Below are positions 43,415-52,287 of a stretch of DNA of 64,000 nucleotides, piece after piece; position 1 is the stretch's first letter; the number at the start of each line of letters is the position of its first letter. Below the pieces are notes generated by a model. The model was not told the DNA's origin. It worked only from the letters and a program-made list of their open reading frames with translations, and ran no database searches. The position numbers were made by a program, and so were the translations under genes. This DNA is from Hyphomicrobiaceae bacterium (GTDB lineage: Bacteria; Pseudomonadota; Alphaproteobacteria; Rhizobiales; Hyphomicrobiaceae), in the NCBI GenBank assembly GCA_025359185.1, contig JANYHF010000064.1, positions 23,837-87,836 on the forward strand, given 5' to 3'.

Positions 43415-44638
43415 CTACATCTCCATCCCGAGATGTTCGGCTACCGAGAAGATATCCTTGTCGCCGCGACCGCACAGATTCATCACCAGCAAGTTGTCCT
43501 TCTTCAATTTCGGCGCCAGCTTTGTCACATAGGCCAACGCGTGCGCGGGCTCCAGCGCCGGAATGATGCCCTCCAATTTCGTGCACAGCTGAAACGCCGT
43601 TAGCGCCTCTTTATCCGTTGCCGAGACATAAGTGACGCGGCCGGTGTCCCTCAAATAGGCGTGTTCCGGGCCGACACCAGGATAGTCGAGGCCCGCCGAA
43701 ATCGAGTGACCTTCGAGAATTTGTCCGTCGTCGTCCTGTAAGAGATAGGTACGATTGCCGTGCAAAACGCCAGGTTTCCCGCCGTTCATCGAGGCGGCGT
43801 GGCCGTTCTCAACATCCAGCCCGTGGCCGCCAGCTTCGACGCCGTAGATGGCGATGGACTTGTCGTCCAGGAAGTTGTGGAACAGACCCATGGCGTTGGA
43901 GCCGCCACCGATGCAGGCCACCAGCGTATCGGGCAAGCGGCCCTCTGCTGTCATCATCTGCTCACGCACTTCCTTGCCGATGATGGATTGGAAATCGCGT
44001 ACCATGGCCGGATAGGGATGGGGACCCGCGACCGTGCCGATAATGTAGTACGTATCTGTTACATTACTCACCCAGTCGCGCAGCGCCTCGTTCATGGCGT
44101 CCTTCAGCGTGGCGTTGCCGGAGACGGCGGGTCGCACTTCGGCGCCGAGTAATTTCATGCGGAACACATTGGGTTTTTGCCGTTCGATGTCGGTAGCGCC
44201 CATATAGACCACGCAAGGCAGGCCAAACCGTGCGCATACGGTTGCAACAGCCACGCCGTGCTGGCCAGCACCGGTCTCGGCGATGATGCGTGTCTTACCC
44301 ATGCGGCGTGCCAGGAGGATCTGGCCTAAGCAATTGTTGATCTTATGCGAGCCCGTATGGTTGAGCTCATCGCGTTTGAAGTAGATTTTCGCCCCCTTCA
44401 GGTGCTCCGTCATGCGCTCGGCGAAGTACAGGGGGCTGGGCCGGCCGTTGTAATGCGTATGCAGATTAGAGAGCTCGCCAGCGAAGGCTGGATCCGTCTT
44501 GGCAGCTTCGTAGGCGCGGTCGAGTTCGAGGATGAGGGGCATCAGAGTCTCGGCGACGAAGCGGCCGCCGTAGGTGCCGAAGTGGCCGCGCTCGTCGGGT
44601 CCGGTGCGGTAGGAATTGGGCGTTGTGGCGTGTGGCAT
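43415..44638 (-). CDS. trpB: Tryptophan synthase beta chain
   Basis: 407 residues from ATG 44638 ([21 protein letters not shown]), which resembles other alphaproteobacterial TrpB starts; ATG 44668 is also possible and would add 10 residues. This PLP enzyme joins indole with serine. The PLP lysine is in HTGSHKINN, the phosphate loop in [14 protein letters not shown], and the substrate residues in [14 protein letters not shown]. It also has [13 protein letters not shown] and [16 protein letters not shown]. It is followed by trpA at one base and preceded by trpF. No trp leader or attenuator was recognised upstream. Confidence 0.97.
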   Translation of the reverse strand: MPHATTPNSYRTGPDERGHFGTYGGRFVAETLMPLILELDRAYEAAKTDPAFAGELSNLHTHYNGRPSPLYFAERMTEHLKGAKIYFKRDELNHTGSHKINNCLGQILLARRMGKTRIIAETGAGQHGVAVATVCARFGLPCVVYMGATDIERQKPNVFRMKLLGAEVRPAVSGNATLKDAMNEALRDWVSNVTDTYYIIGTVAGPHPYPAMVRDFQSIIGKEVREQMMTAEGRLPDTLVACIGGGSNAMGLFHNFLDDKSIAIYGVEAGGHGLDVENGHAASMNGGKPGVLHGNRTYLLQDDDGQILEGHSISAGLDYPGVGPEHAYLRDTGRVTYVSATDKEALTAFQLCTKLEGIIPALEPAHALAYVTKLAPKLKKDNLLVMNLCGRGDKDIFSVAEHLGMEM

Positions 44639-44721
44639 GGTGGTTAAACCGTGTTGATTGAGAGTCATCTAGTGATCATTCCGAACGATTCAGTGATGGT
44701 TCGCGACGAGTCCTGCTACTT

Positions 44722-45387
44722 TTAACCATGTGACGGCGTCCCTGCGCCCCGGGCAGCGTTAACAAAGCGGCGAATGAGGCCGTTGTCCTTAACTCCTGGT
44801 GCGCTTTCGACGCCCGATGACACATCAACCATGGGTGCTCCCGTAAACCTTATGGCCTCGGCGACATTGTCCGGGTCCAGCCCGCCCGAGAGCATGAACG
44901 GTCCCTTGTCTGCCTGCCCATCAATCACGCGCCAGTCGAAGGCAATCCCGTTGCCCCCGGGCAGCTTGCTGGTCTCGCCCGGGAGCGGCTTGGCATCGAA
45001 CAGAAGGAAGGCCGCGGCATCACGGAAATCATCCGCCAACGCCGCATCTTCTGCGGTTGCCACCTTCACGGCCTTGATGACCGGCACGCCCCAGCGCTGA
45101 GCGACGTCAGCAACGCGCGAGGGCATCTCGGAACCATGCAGCTGCAGATAGTCCGGCAGCGCCGCAGTGACGATGGCGTCAATCAGCTGGTCATCTGGAT
45201 CGACAAGCAGGCAGACGATCTTTGAGCGTCCACGCGCTTGGGCGGCCAACGCCGCCGCAGCCGCGACCGTCACATGGCGGGGGCTGCGCGGAAAATGCAC
45301 AAGCCCGACCAGATCAGCTCCCGCAGCAATTGCTGTTTCGAGCGTTTCAGGCGTGGACAGGCCACAGATCTTGATTATAGCAGACAT
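44722..45387 (-). CDS. trpF: Phosphoribosylanthranilate isomerase
   Basis: 221 residues from ATG 45387; a 24-residue extension to ATG 45459 lacks a family match. It performs the Amadori rearrangement of PRA to CdRP. The catalytic cysteine is in IIKICGLSTPETL and the general-acid aspartate in LSGGLDPDNV. VGLVHFPRSPRHV, LQLHGSEMPSRVADV and MVDVSSGVESAPGVKD complete the barrel. It is followed by trpB after 83 bases. lapA and ihfB precede it on the same strand. Confidence 0.97.
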   Translation of the reverse strand: MSAIIKICGLSTPETLETAIAAGADLVGLVHFPRSPRHVTVAAAAALAAQARGRSKIVCLLVDPDDQLIDAIVTAALPDYLQLHGSEMPSRVADVAQRWGVPVIKAVKVATAEDAALADDFRDAAAFLLFDAKPLPGETSKLPGGNGIAFDWRVIDGQADKGPFMLSGGLDPDNVAEAIRFTGAPMVDVSSGVESAPGVKDNGLIRRFVNAARGAGTPSHG

Positions 45388-45584
45388 CACGAGTGCCACG
45401 GTAGGGCAATGAACGCCGGTGTCTTTGGGATCGTCAACGAGGTAGCGCGCGCCCATCAAGGACGCGCCAGCCCGCCGCTCAGCGCGAGCAAATCGCTCGC
45501 CACCAAGCGCGGCGGCGGCTGTGCGGGCGTGCGGCGCGAGATCCCCTGGCGAGGCGCACCGTCTGCAATCGGATCGATATCGTC

Positions 45585-45962
45585 TCAGCGGCCATGAAGC
45601 AATCTTGCTGCTCTTGAACCCATCCGTGTCGCTGGGCCTGTGCCCATCACAGATGAACCGTCCTCGCGATCACGTGACAACCTATCAGCTTCCGACTTCC
45701 ATTGATAGGCCTCGCGTGACTTGTGCCGCGCGGTGCGCCGCCACTTGCCTTGGCCCAGCCAGACTACCAGCCCGCCAGCCAGCAGGCCAAGCATCAGAAA
45801 CAAAAACAGGAGTAACGACAACGGCATTTGGACAGCGAGCGGCGAGGCGGTCCGCCCGAACGGATCGAGATTGAGCGTCACCGGCTGCCGGTTGGCGATG
45901 CCGAGCGGCATGAAGATCACGGCGGCGATCAGTGCCAGGAGCACAAAAAGAAACCGGCGCAT
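45585..45962 (-). CDS. lapA: LapA-domain (DUF1049) inner-membrane protein
   Basis: 125 residues. Two membrane helices lie near 3-23 and 46-66 around a short loop (NRQPVTLNLDPFG, typical of LapA). A Lys/Arg-rich cytosolic tail and a longer variable end follow. In E. coli LapA/LapB the complex controls LPS synthesis through LpxC, but lapB is not adjacent here. In alphaproteobacteria the gene often lies between ihfB and trpF, as seen. The symbol follows the domain name, and the function in this organism is not shown. Confidence 0.8.
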   Translation of the reverse strand: MRRFLFVLLALIAAVIFMPLGIANRQPVTLNLDPFGRTASPLAVQMPLSLLLFLFLMLGLLAGGLVVWLGQGKWRRTARHKSREAYQWKSEADRLSRDREDGSSVMGTGPATRMGSRAARLLHGR

Positions 45963-45990
45963 GGGCGGTCTAATCCTTTACACGGGACTA

Positions 45991-46470
45991 TTATTTGGGG
46001 ACGCGCGGGGGTTTTATGTCTGCACGCGGACGACTGGCGTCCGCCGCCGCCTTGACAGGTTTGGCCTTGGCAGCAGGCTTGGCACCGTTCTTGGCCGCCG
46101 CTTTTGCCGGTGCCTTGCTTTCAGCCTTGGCGTCAACCACAGCGGCAATTTTGGCTGCTGGCTTGGGCGCAGCCTTTATCACCGGCTTTTGATCTTTGTT
46201 CAGACGTTCGCGTAGCTCGCGGCCAGTCTTGAAGAACGGCACGAACTTCTCGTCCACTTTCACGCTCTCACCGGTGCGCGGATTGCGGCCGGTGCGCGGC
46301 TTCCGGTGCTTGACCGTGAAGGCCCCGAACCCGCGCAGCTCCACCCGGTCGCCGCGGGCCAGCGCGTCAATGATCTCATCGAGGATCACATTGACGATGC
46401 GCTCGATATCCTTGTGGAACAGATGGTGATTGCCATCGGCAATCCGGGCAATCAGCTCCGACTTGATCAC
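45991..46470 (-). CDS. ihfB: Integration host factor subunit beta with long Lys/Ala-rich tail
   Basis: 159 residues from GTG 46470 with GGGAGGG upstream. The first ~94 residues are an ordinary HU/IHF-beta core: [33 protein letters not shown] (DNA-binding arm with its proline) and [12 protein letters not shown]. This bends DNA at specific sites with IHF-alpha. Residues ~95-159 add an Ala/Lys/Pro tail ([28 protein letters not shown]) like eukaryotic linker-histone tails. IHF-beta is usually ~100 residues, so the tail is an extra. It lies between sppA and lapA on the minus strand. Confidence 0.93.
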   Translation of the reverse strand: MIKSELIARIADGNHHLFHKDIERIVNVILDEIIDALARGDRVELRGFGAFTVKHRKPRTGRNPRTGESVKVDEKFVPFFKTGRELRERLNKDQKPVIKAAPKPAAKIAAVVDAKAESKAPAKAAAKNGAKPAAKAKPVKAAADASRPRADIKPPRVPK

Positions 46471-46508
46471 GCCACTGCCCTCCCAGGCCATCACCTTGTA
46501 TTCAATGC

Positions 46509-47492
46509 CTAATTCGTTTCAACGTGCCAGACGGACAACAGCCCGTCAAGCCGCAGCCGTTCGATAACCCCATGGCCGATCATCTGCTCAAGGAACGCCT
46601 GGCCATAGGCCGCGAGCCCGCCGCCTGTCGCGCCTGCCTCACCGAACAAGCTGCCAAACGGTCCCTCGCGACGCGGGTGCCGGTCGAACACGGGCAGTTT
46701 CGCGGGCACGCCCTTTTGGGTTTCGAGCCAGGTGATTGCCTCGGCCTCACCGCCGATGGCATCCACAAGTTTGTAGTCCAGCGCCTGACGGCCCGAGAAT
46801 ATGCTGCCGGCTTCCAAGCCTGGCACGGCTGACGCGGTGATCCCGCGCCGCGATGTGACAAGCCCAAGAAACCAGACCTGCCCCTCCTTCACCATGCCTT
46901 CGGCCAGTTTCTGGCCCTGATCGTCCAGCGGCGCGAACATGGAGGGCACGGCCTTCAGCGGGCCGCTCTTGATCTCGTGCATCTTGATGCCGAGCTTGCC
47001 CAGGGCCTCATCGACCTCCGGATACTGGAAAATGACGCCGACCGAGCCGGTGATGGTGTTGCCATGCACAAAGATGCGGTCGGTGGCCAGGCTGATCATA
47101 TAGGCCGCAGACGTTGCAATGGTGCCGCAGACCGCCACGACCGGCTTTTTCTTCTCCAGCTCACCGATCGCGTTATAGAGCACTTCGCCCCCGGTCGTTG
47201 TGCCACCGGGGCTGTCGACGGCCAGCAGCACGGCTTTCACACTAGGGTCGTCGCCAACTTTCTTCAGAAGCTCAAGTTGGTTGCGATTTTCGGTGATGAG
47301 GCCCGAGACGCCGATGCGCACGATATGATTGCCGGGGCCAAACCAGCCTTCATGTTCTTCGCCGCCACCACCACCCAATCGGGATAGACCCAAGACAGCG
47401 GCGAGCCCAAGCGCCGCCGCGATCAGCCGCCAGCGCCAGACGCTTTTGCGCAGCTGCCGCTGGTCGAGGACCATATCAAGTTCTGAGGTCAT
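46509..47492 (-). CDS. sppA: Signal peptide peptidase SppA (protease IV type)
   Basis: 327 residues from ATG 47492. A membrane helix near residues 18-40 ([19 protein letters not shown]) is followed by the periplasmic serine protease domain: [38 protein letters not shown] (the serine in ATSAAY), [15 protein letters not shown], and [17 protein letters not shown] (the lysine). The Ser/Lys dyad shows it is active. It degrades leftover signal peptides. This is the short alphaproteobacterial form (one domain, like B. subtilis SppA), not the double E. coli form. ihfB follows after 38 bases. Confidence 0.95.
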   Translation of the reverse strand: MTSELDMVLDQRQLRKSVWRWRLIAAALGLAAVLGLSRLGGGGGEEHEGWFGPGNHIVRIGVSGLITENRNQLELLKKVGDDPSVKAVLLAVDSPGGTTTGGEVLYNAIGELEKKKPVVAVCGTIATSAAYMISLATDRIFVHGNTITGSVGVIFQYPEVDEALGKLGIKMHEIKSGPLKAVPSMFAPLDDQGQKLAEGMVKEGQVWFLGLVTSRRGITASAVPGLEAGSIFSGRQALDYKLVDAIGGEAEAITWLETQKGVPAKLPVFDRHPRREGPFGSLFGEAGATGGGLAAYGQAFLEQMIGHGVIERLRLDGLLSVWHVETN

Positions 47493-47665
47493 GGGGACGC
47501 GGGTACCTGTCACGGAATGCAGGGTGGTTCATACAAGCCTTGGCCGCATGTGTCACGGCAAGTCTATAGCCCTGCGCACAAATCTAGAGCGATTGCAGAA
47601 TAGTGATGCGGTGACAGGGCGTGAGTGACGGGAGGGCGGTTGCAACATCGAAAGATCATCCGCAC

Positions 47666-47706
47666 AAAAAAAGGCGCCAGCGGTGTCATCAAACACTGCC
47701 GGCGCC
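47666..47706 (-). terminator. Rho-independent terminator of the DUF937 gene
   Basis: On the minus strand GGCGCCGGCAGTGT pairs with ACACCGCTGGCGCC around a short loop, followed by seven T residues (AAAAAAA at 47666-47672 in the plus strand). It is the clearest intrinsic terminator in the window. Confidence 0.85.
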
Positions 47707-47733
47707 CCTGATTCCGTCTTGATCTAGCCCGAA

Positions 47734-48897
47734 CTATTGGGCCTTCGCGATCATATCCAGTTTAGCCATGATGCCATCCATCACAGGCTTCACAACCGCA
47801 GAGGCGGCCGAGTTGCCCATGGCGGCGGTGATCATCGGACCCATGGCCGTGATGGCCGTGCTTGCCATACCCGACAGTGCTTTCTTGCCGTCGCCAGGAA
47901 GCTTACCCATGGCGTCCGCGATCTTATCGATGGCGGTGCCCGCTTCTGTCAGTTTTGGCAGGGCGGCCTTCGCGGTCGCTTCGTCCTTGATGGCCGGCAG
48001 AGCGCCTGTGAGTGTGCTCATGGCGCCTGACATCATTGAGCCGACATCCATATCGCCAGCCATGATCTTGGCCATCGCCGGAGCAGCGGTTGTTGCGGCG
48101 GGGGTCACGGCGACTGGTGCCGGGGCCGGACCGCGGCCGGTGAGGAACCACGCGATCAGGGCGAGCGCGACGAGGCCGAGCAGCCATGGCAGCCAATTGG
48201 TGCCACCACCCGTTGCGTCGGCAGCCTTGGACATTGACGAGCTAGCGGTCTTGACGCCGGTTGACATTGTGCTGGAGGCCTTGGAGGCGGCCGAACCGGC
48301 CATGCTGGACGCCGACGACGCAGCGCCAGACGCCATGCCAGCAGCCTTGCCCATCACGCCATCAAGCATTCCCGTGCCCTGAAGCAGCTTAGAAAAATCG
48401 GCAGGAATGGCGGCCGAGATGTTGGACTTCTGGTCGCCGAGCAGCTTGACGAGGCCGCCTGCATCCAGACCCATGCTCTTTTGCTGCTGGCCGAGCGATC
48501 CCAGAACGACGGGGACGAGCGCGCCGAGCAGGCCGGTGCTGGCGGTGCCGCCAAGACCCGAAAATTTACCGACTGCACCAGCAAGGGTGCCAAGCGCCGA
48601 ATTGCCGAGCAACGAGCCCAGAATGTTGCTGCCGGTGGTCGCGAGGGCGCCCTGGCCCGAACCGCCGAGCACGCTGCCGAGGCTGCCCATCAGGCCCGGA
48701 TCGAGTTTGCTGATAGCGTTGGTGAGGAGTGAGCCGCCGTTGGGCTGCGCCGAAGCGCCAGCAAGACCGGCGAGGATGGCTGGGATCGCCGCGCCAACCG
48801 CCTTGGAAACCATGGACTTGTCGCCACCGATACCGGAAGCGAGTTTGCCCAGAAGATCGGGCGTGAGCAGCTGCATAATAATCGAAACGAGATTCAT
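47734..48897 (-). CDS. DUF937 protein with a membrane anchor
   Basis: 387 residues from ATG 48897 (AAAGGATCTCAAC upstream). The first ~195 residues fit DUF937: MQLLTPDLLGKLASGIG, QPNGGSLLTNAISK and GGLVKLLGDQKSNISAAIPADFSKLLQGTGML. A Ser/Ala-rich linker, a transmembrane helix near 252-272 (NWLPWLLGLVALALIAWFL), a Pro/Ala-rich stretch and a ~100-residue helical C-terminal part (ALPKLTEAGTAIDKIADAMGKLPGDGKKALSGMAS) follow. The domains are reminiscent of OmpA-less DUF937 proteins. Function unknown. A strong terminator follows it. Confidence 0.75.
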   Translation of the reverse strand: MNLVSIIMQLLTPDLLGKLASGIGGDKSMVSKAVGAAIPAILAGLAGASAQPNGGSLLTNAISKLDPGLMGSLGSVLGGSGQGALATTGSNILGSLLGNSALGTLAGAVGKFSGLGGTASTGLLGALVPVVLGSLGQQQKSMGLDAGGLVKLLGDQKSNISAAIPADFSKLLQGTGMLDGVMGKAAGMASGAASSASSMAGSAASKASSTMSTGVKTASSSMSKAADATGGGTNWLPWLLGLVALALIAWFLTGRGPAPAPVAVTPAATTAAPAMAKIMAGDMDVGSMMSGAMSTLTGALPAIKDEATAKAALPKLTEAGTAIDKIADAMGKLPGDGKKALSGMASTAITAMGPMITAAMGNSAASAVVKPVMDGIMAKLDMIAKAQ

Positions 48898-49292
48898 GTT
48901 GAGATCCTTTCGCAAGCCTCGGCGTTTCTCCTTGGGGAGCAGCCGGAGCATTAGCACAAGCTGCCACAGCTTGCACAGGTTTAGGCGCACGGATGTGCGA
49001 GTTTGGTCAAACCGTAATATTGCCGGCGTGGCGACACGATTTCGCCATAGTCAGCCGGGGCACGTCCAGCGTTAGCACGGAATGGCGCGCTGTAAACGGA
49101 TTAAATATTTGGCTTTTGTGAGGGGAATCACGCTAAACGGTGGCGATTCAATTTTTATGTCATGGCCGGGCTTGACCCGGCCATGACGATAGTTGGTTCG
49201 CGAGACAGGGTCGCAACCGGTTGAGACCTGAACCGCCCTGTTGCGCGCACCTCAGACCGTCTGCGAATCTCGTGCCCCATTAATCTGCATAC
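48898..49292. other. 395-base gene-free stretch
   Basis: Between the DUF937 gene and the globin gene, both on the minus strand. Apart from the palindrome at 49159-49187 nothing structured is visible. The bases just above 48897 form the ribosome site of the DUF937 gene, and its promoter should lie between 48900 and 49100. Confidence 0.5.
49159..49187. repeat. GTCATGGCCGGG palindrome
   Basis: GTCATGGCCGGG (49159-49170) pairs perfectly with CCCGGCCATGAC (49176-49187) around CTTGA. Near-identical GCCGGG-TTGA-CCCGGC hairpins are a widespread intergenic repeat in alphaproteobacteria. It lies ~105 bases past the 3' end of the globin gene (minus strand). Confidence 0.7.
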
Positions 49293-49718
49293 TTACGGCT
49301 TCTCGACGATGTCTTTCTTCAGCGGCGCGAGCGCTGCGACCAGTTCTTTCTGCTCTTTCTTGCCGACCTTAAACTTGACCAGCGATTTGCCAAGGTCCTC
49401 GACCAGTGCATCAAAATCCTTACCGCCGACGCCCATGCCAGCGTGTGCGGACTTCATGTCTTTGCCGGTGTATTTGCAGGGGCCGCCGGTCGCCGAGCAG
49501 ATCTGATCGACCAGTTCCATTTTGAGATGCGGGATGTCGGCCTTAGCGAAAAAGCCATTGATGCGCTTGTCAGCCGCAACATTGCCGACGAAATCTTCGA
49601 CCACAGCGGTGATGGCCGTCTTGCCGCCGAGCCGGTCGTAGAGCGACTTAGTCTTGGCCGAAACGGTGACACTGGTGGCCACGAGGGCCGCGAGCGAGAG
49701 AGCGAGAGCGATGCGCAT
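49293..49718 (-). CDS. Exported group 1 truncated hemoglobin
   Basis: 141 residues: a signal peptide ([20 protein letters not shown]) then a globin of ~120 residues with [28 protein letters not shown], and the F-helix histidine in KSAHAGMGV. These match group 1 truncated hemoglobins, which bind O2 or NO through haem. Most such proteins are cytosolic, so export to the periplasm is unusual, though similar ones exist in several proteobacteria. The cysteines in [11 protein letters not shown] could bond in the periplasm. It is followed upstream by a small membrane protein on the same strand. Confidence 0.85.
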   Translation of the reverse strand: MRIALALSLAALVATSVTVSAKTKSLYDRLGGKTAITAVVEDFVGNVAADKRINGFFAKADIPHLKMELVDQICSATGGPCKYTGKDMKSAHAGMGVGGKDFDALVEDLGKSLVKFKVGKKEQKELVAALAPLKKDIVEKP

Positions 49719-49837
49719 GACGTTTCCTCCGGTGTTTTTCGCATTCGCGGCTGGCCATGCGAACCTAGCCCGCCGCAGTGTGTCTACGCGAGGGACGTTA
49801 ATTTGGATCAGGCTCCGAGTACAGTGGGTATTGCCAT

Positions 49838-50014
49838 CTATAACCAGCGCGACAGCAGCGCCAAGGCAAGCGCCAGCAGCAGGCTCGCAGTGGAATCACG
49901 CATGACCATTGGGCTGAGGGTCGGCACCTGGAACGCGAAATACTTCGCGGCCACCACGAGCCCGGTGATGATGATAGCGATGACGTAAAGCAGATAGCCG
50001 ATAGAGACTTTCAT
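49838..50014 (-). CDS. 58-residue two-helix membrane protein
   Basis: From ATG 50014 (GAGGGGAAATC upstream) to TAG 49838. It has two hydrophobic helices (IGYLLYVIAIIITGLVVAA and SLLLALALALLSRWL) joined by a polar stretch (KYFAFQVPTLSPMVMRDSTA). Good ribosome site, start and codon use make it a real small gene. It lies between the globin gene (start 49718, 119 bases further along the minus strand) and cobT. Function unknown. Confidence 0.7.
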   Translation of the reverse strand: MKVSIGYLLYVIAIIITGLVVAAKYFAFQVPTLSPMVMRDSTASLLLALALALLSRWL

Positions 50015-50122
50015 GATTTCCCCTCACTCTTCGGTTTGCACCGGTGTCGGACACATGTCAGGGCCCAACATCCTGCCGATATCACAGCCGGATCACAAGA
50101 CCAAACAGGTATCTGACACTGG

Positions 50123-52033
50123 CTACCTCTTGCGCCGTCCCGCCGCCGCCTTCTTCCGGCCCGCCTGCGCAGCCGCCCCACGGCCCGGCGCTTTTTCCTC
50201 GAACAGCGACACCAACTGATCGGTCATCGCGCCAGCCAATTCGCTCGGGTCGGTGATGGTGACCGCCCGCGCGTAGTAGCGCGTCACGTCGTGGCCGATG
50301 CCGATAGCGATCAGCTCGACGGGCGAATTGGCCTCGATCTCGTTGATGACTTGGCGCAAATGCGTTTCGAGATACGATCCACTGTTCACTGACAATGTCG
50401 AATCATCGACTGGCGCGCCGTCCGAGATCATCATCAGAATGCGGCGTTGTTCCGGGCGGCCGAGAAGGCGGCGATGCGCCCAGGCCAGCGCCTCGCCATC
50501 GATGTTCTCTTTCAAGAGGCCCTCGCGCATCATCAAAGCGAGATTGCGCCGGGCGCGCCGCCAGGGCGTATCGGCGGTCTTGTAGATGATGTGGCGAAGA
50601 TCGTTCAAACGGCCGGGCGTTGGCGGTTTGCCATTGGCCAGCCATTGTTCTCGGGCTTGTCCACCCTTCCAGGCCCGCGTTGTGAACCCTAAGATCTCCA
50701 CCTTCACGCCGCAGCGCTCCAGCGTTCTGGCGAGGATCTCGGCGCAGCAGGCGGCCACCATAATCGGACGTCCACGCATCGAACCGGAATTGTCGATGAC
50801 CAGCGTCACCACCGTATCTTTGAACTCGGTGTCGCGCTCGTGCTTGAAGGAGAGGGCGTGCATGGGATCGATGACAACGCGGGTGAGGCGGGCGGCATCG
50901 AGCTGGCCTTCTTCGAGGTCAAAGTCCCAGGCCCGGCTCTGTTGCGCCAGCAAGCGCCGTTGCAGCTTGTTGGCGAGCCGTGCGACCGCGCCCGAGAGGT
51001 TGCGCAGTTCCTTGTCAAGGAAAGCGCGCAGCCGCTCCAGCTCTTCGGGCGAGCACAGATCTTCGGCCTCCATCTCCTCGTCGTGGAGTTTGGAGAACAC
51101 CTTGTAGCCGAAGTGCTCCGGGTTATCCAGCACACTGAAGTTCGGGCGGAACGGGTCCTCGCCGTCGGCGTCCTGCGCGTCGTCGCTGTCGACGTCGAAC
51201 TGGTCGCTGTCGGCCTGTTCGCTCATCTCCTGTTCGTCGCCGTCCTCGCCATCGGCCAGGTCCTGCTGGCTGGCGCTCTCCTGGTTCTCGCCGCTCTCGT
51301 TGTTCTCGGCGCCCTCCTCGTCCTTCTTGTCGGGATCGTCCTCCGGGTCGCCTTCGGCGCCGTCCTCGTCGCCCGGCTCAAGGTCCTCGGTGAGTTCGAG
51401 TTTGTTCAGCACGCTGGTCATCAGCTTGCCGAACTCGCGCTGGCTGTCGATAACCGCTTTGAGTTCGCCCAGCGCGTCGCCGGCACGCTCCTCGACCCAG
51501 GGCCGCCACAGATCAACGATCTTCTTGGCCGATTTCGGCGGTGCGCGGCCGGTGAGACGCTCACGCACGATCAGGGCGAGCGCGTCCTCCATCGGGGCGT
51601 CCTCGCGCTTCGTGATGCCGGCGAACTTCGATTGCGCGTATTGGCTCTCGGTCTTGGCACTGAGGTTTTCGGCCATGCCCATCATGCGGTTGGCCCCCAG
51701 CGCTTCGACGCGCGCGCGCTCGACGGATTCAAATACGGCGCGGGCAGGGCCGGGCGGCGGGGCGAGCCGCGCGTGCATCTTTGGGTCGTGGCACGCGGCG
51801 GTCAGCGCGAGTGAGTCCGCGTGGCCGCGCAAAACGGCGATTTCTGTCTTCGACGGTGCGCGCGACGGCTCTGGCAGCTTCATGTTTTTGCCGTCGAGCA
51901 CGGGCACGCCCGGCGAGAATGTCACCTGCAAGTCACCGTCAGCGGCGATGGCGCGGGACGCGAGCGCAATCGCCCGCTTCAGCGGCTCGGCGGGCGCTTC
52001 CTTGCGCTTGTTGGCGGAGGGGGCTTGGGCCAT
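50123..52033 (-). CDS. cobT: Cobaltochelatase subunit CobT
   Basis: 636 residues from ATG 52033. CobT with CobS and CobN forms the aerobic-pathway cobalt chelatase that inserts Co2+ into hydrogenobyrinic acid a,c-diamide (vitamin B12). The N-terminal ~220 residues are helical. A very acidic linker ([20 protein letters not shown] ...) follows. The C-terminal ~280 residues form a VWA domain with the metal-site motif [10 protein letters not shown] and [10 protein letters not shown]. The subunit ends in a basic Ala/Lys/Arg tail. CobS lies 2 kb upstream on the same strand. cobN is not in the window. Confidence 0.95.
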   Translation of the reverse strand: MAQAPSANKRKEAPAEPLKRAIALASRAIAADGDLQVTFSPGVPVLDGKNMKLPEPSRAPSKTEIAVLRGHADSLALTAACHDPKMHARLAPPPGPARAVFESVERARVEALGANRMMGMAENLSAKTESQYAQSKFAGITKREDAPMEDALALIVRERLTGRAPPKSAKKIVDLWRPWVEERAGDALGELKAVIDSQREFGKLMTSVLNKLELTEDLEPGDEDGAEGDPEDDPDKKDEEGAENNESGENQESASQQDLADGEDGDEQEMSEQADSDQFDVDSDDAQDADGEDPFRPNFSVLDNPEHFGYKVFSKLHDEEMEAEDLCSPEELERLRAFLDKELRNLSGAVARLANKLQRRLLAQQSRAWDFDLEEGQLDAARLTRVVIDPMHALSFKHERDTEFKDTVVTLVIDNSGSMRGRPIMVAACCAEILARTLERCGVKVEILGFTTRAWKGGQAREQWLANGKPPTPGRLNDLRHIIYKTADTPWRRARRNLALMMREGLLKENIDGEALAWAHRRLLGRPEQRRILMMISDGAPVDDSTLSVNSGSYLETHLRQVINEIEANSPVELIAIGIGHDVTRYYARAVTITDPSELAGAMTDQLVSLFEEKAPGRGAAAQAGRKKAAAGRRKR

Positions 52034-52043
52034 CGCGAAACCC

Positions 52044-52283
52044 TCAAGCCTTCCGCTTGGCAACGGCGCCGGTCTTTGGCGACCACTCAGCGACGATCAG
52101 CCCAGAGATCCAGTCAGCTACCAGCGCGACGACAAAATAGAACGAGTGGAAACTGTAGCTGATGGCGAGGATGCAAACCGCAAGAATGGCGAGCTGGGCG
52201 AACCCAACGCGCCATTTGCCGAGGACCAAGCTGCCGAGGCCGGGGAGGAGAAAGTTGAGGACGAGGGCGATGTGGCGGATCAT
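52044..52283 (-). CDS. Small membrane protein between cobS and cobT
   Basis: 79 residues: two helices ([18 protein letters not shown] and [37 protein letters not shown]) joined by the short basic KWRVG, and a basic C-terminus. The [18 protein letters not shown] start resembles DUF5683- or TM2-like small membrane proteins, but I make no firm call. Its stop lies 10 bases before cobT and its ATG 4 bases after the ATPase gene, so it is probably co-transcribed. Confidence 0.65.
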   Translation of the reverse strand: MIRHIALVLNFLLPGLGSLVLGKWRVGFAQLAILAVCILAISYSFHSFYFVVALVADWISGLIVAEWSPKTGAVAKRKA

Positions 52284-52287
52284 GATT

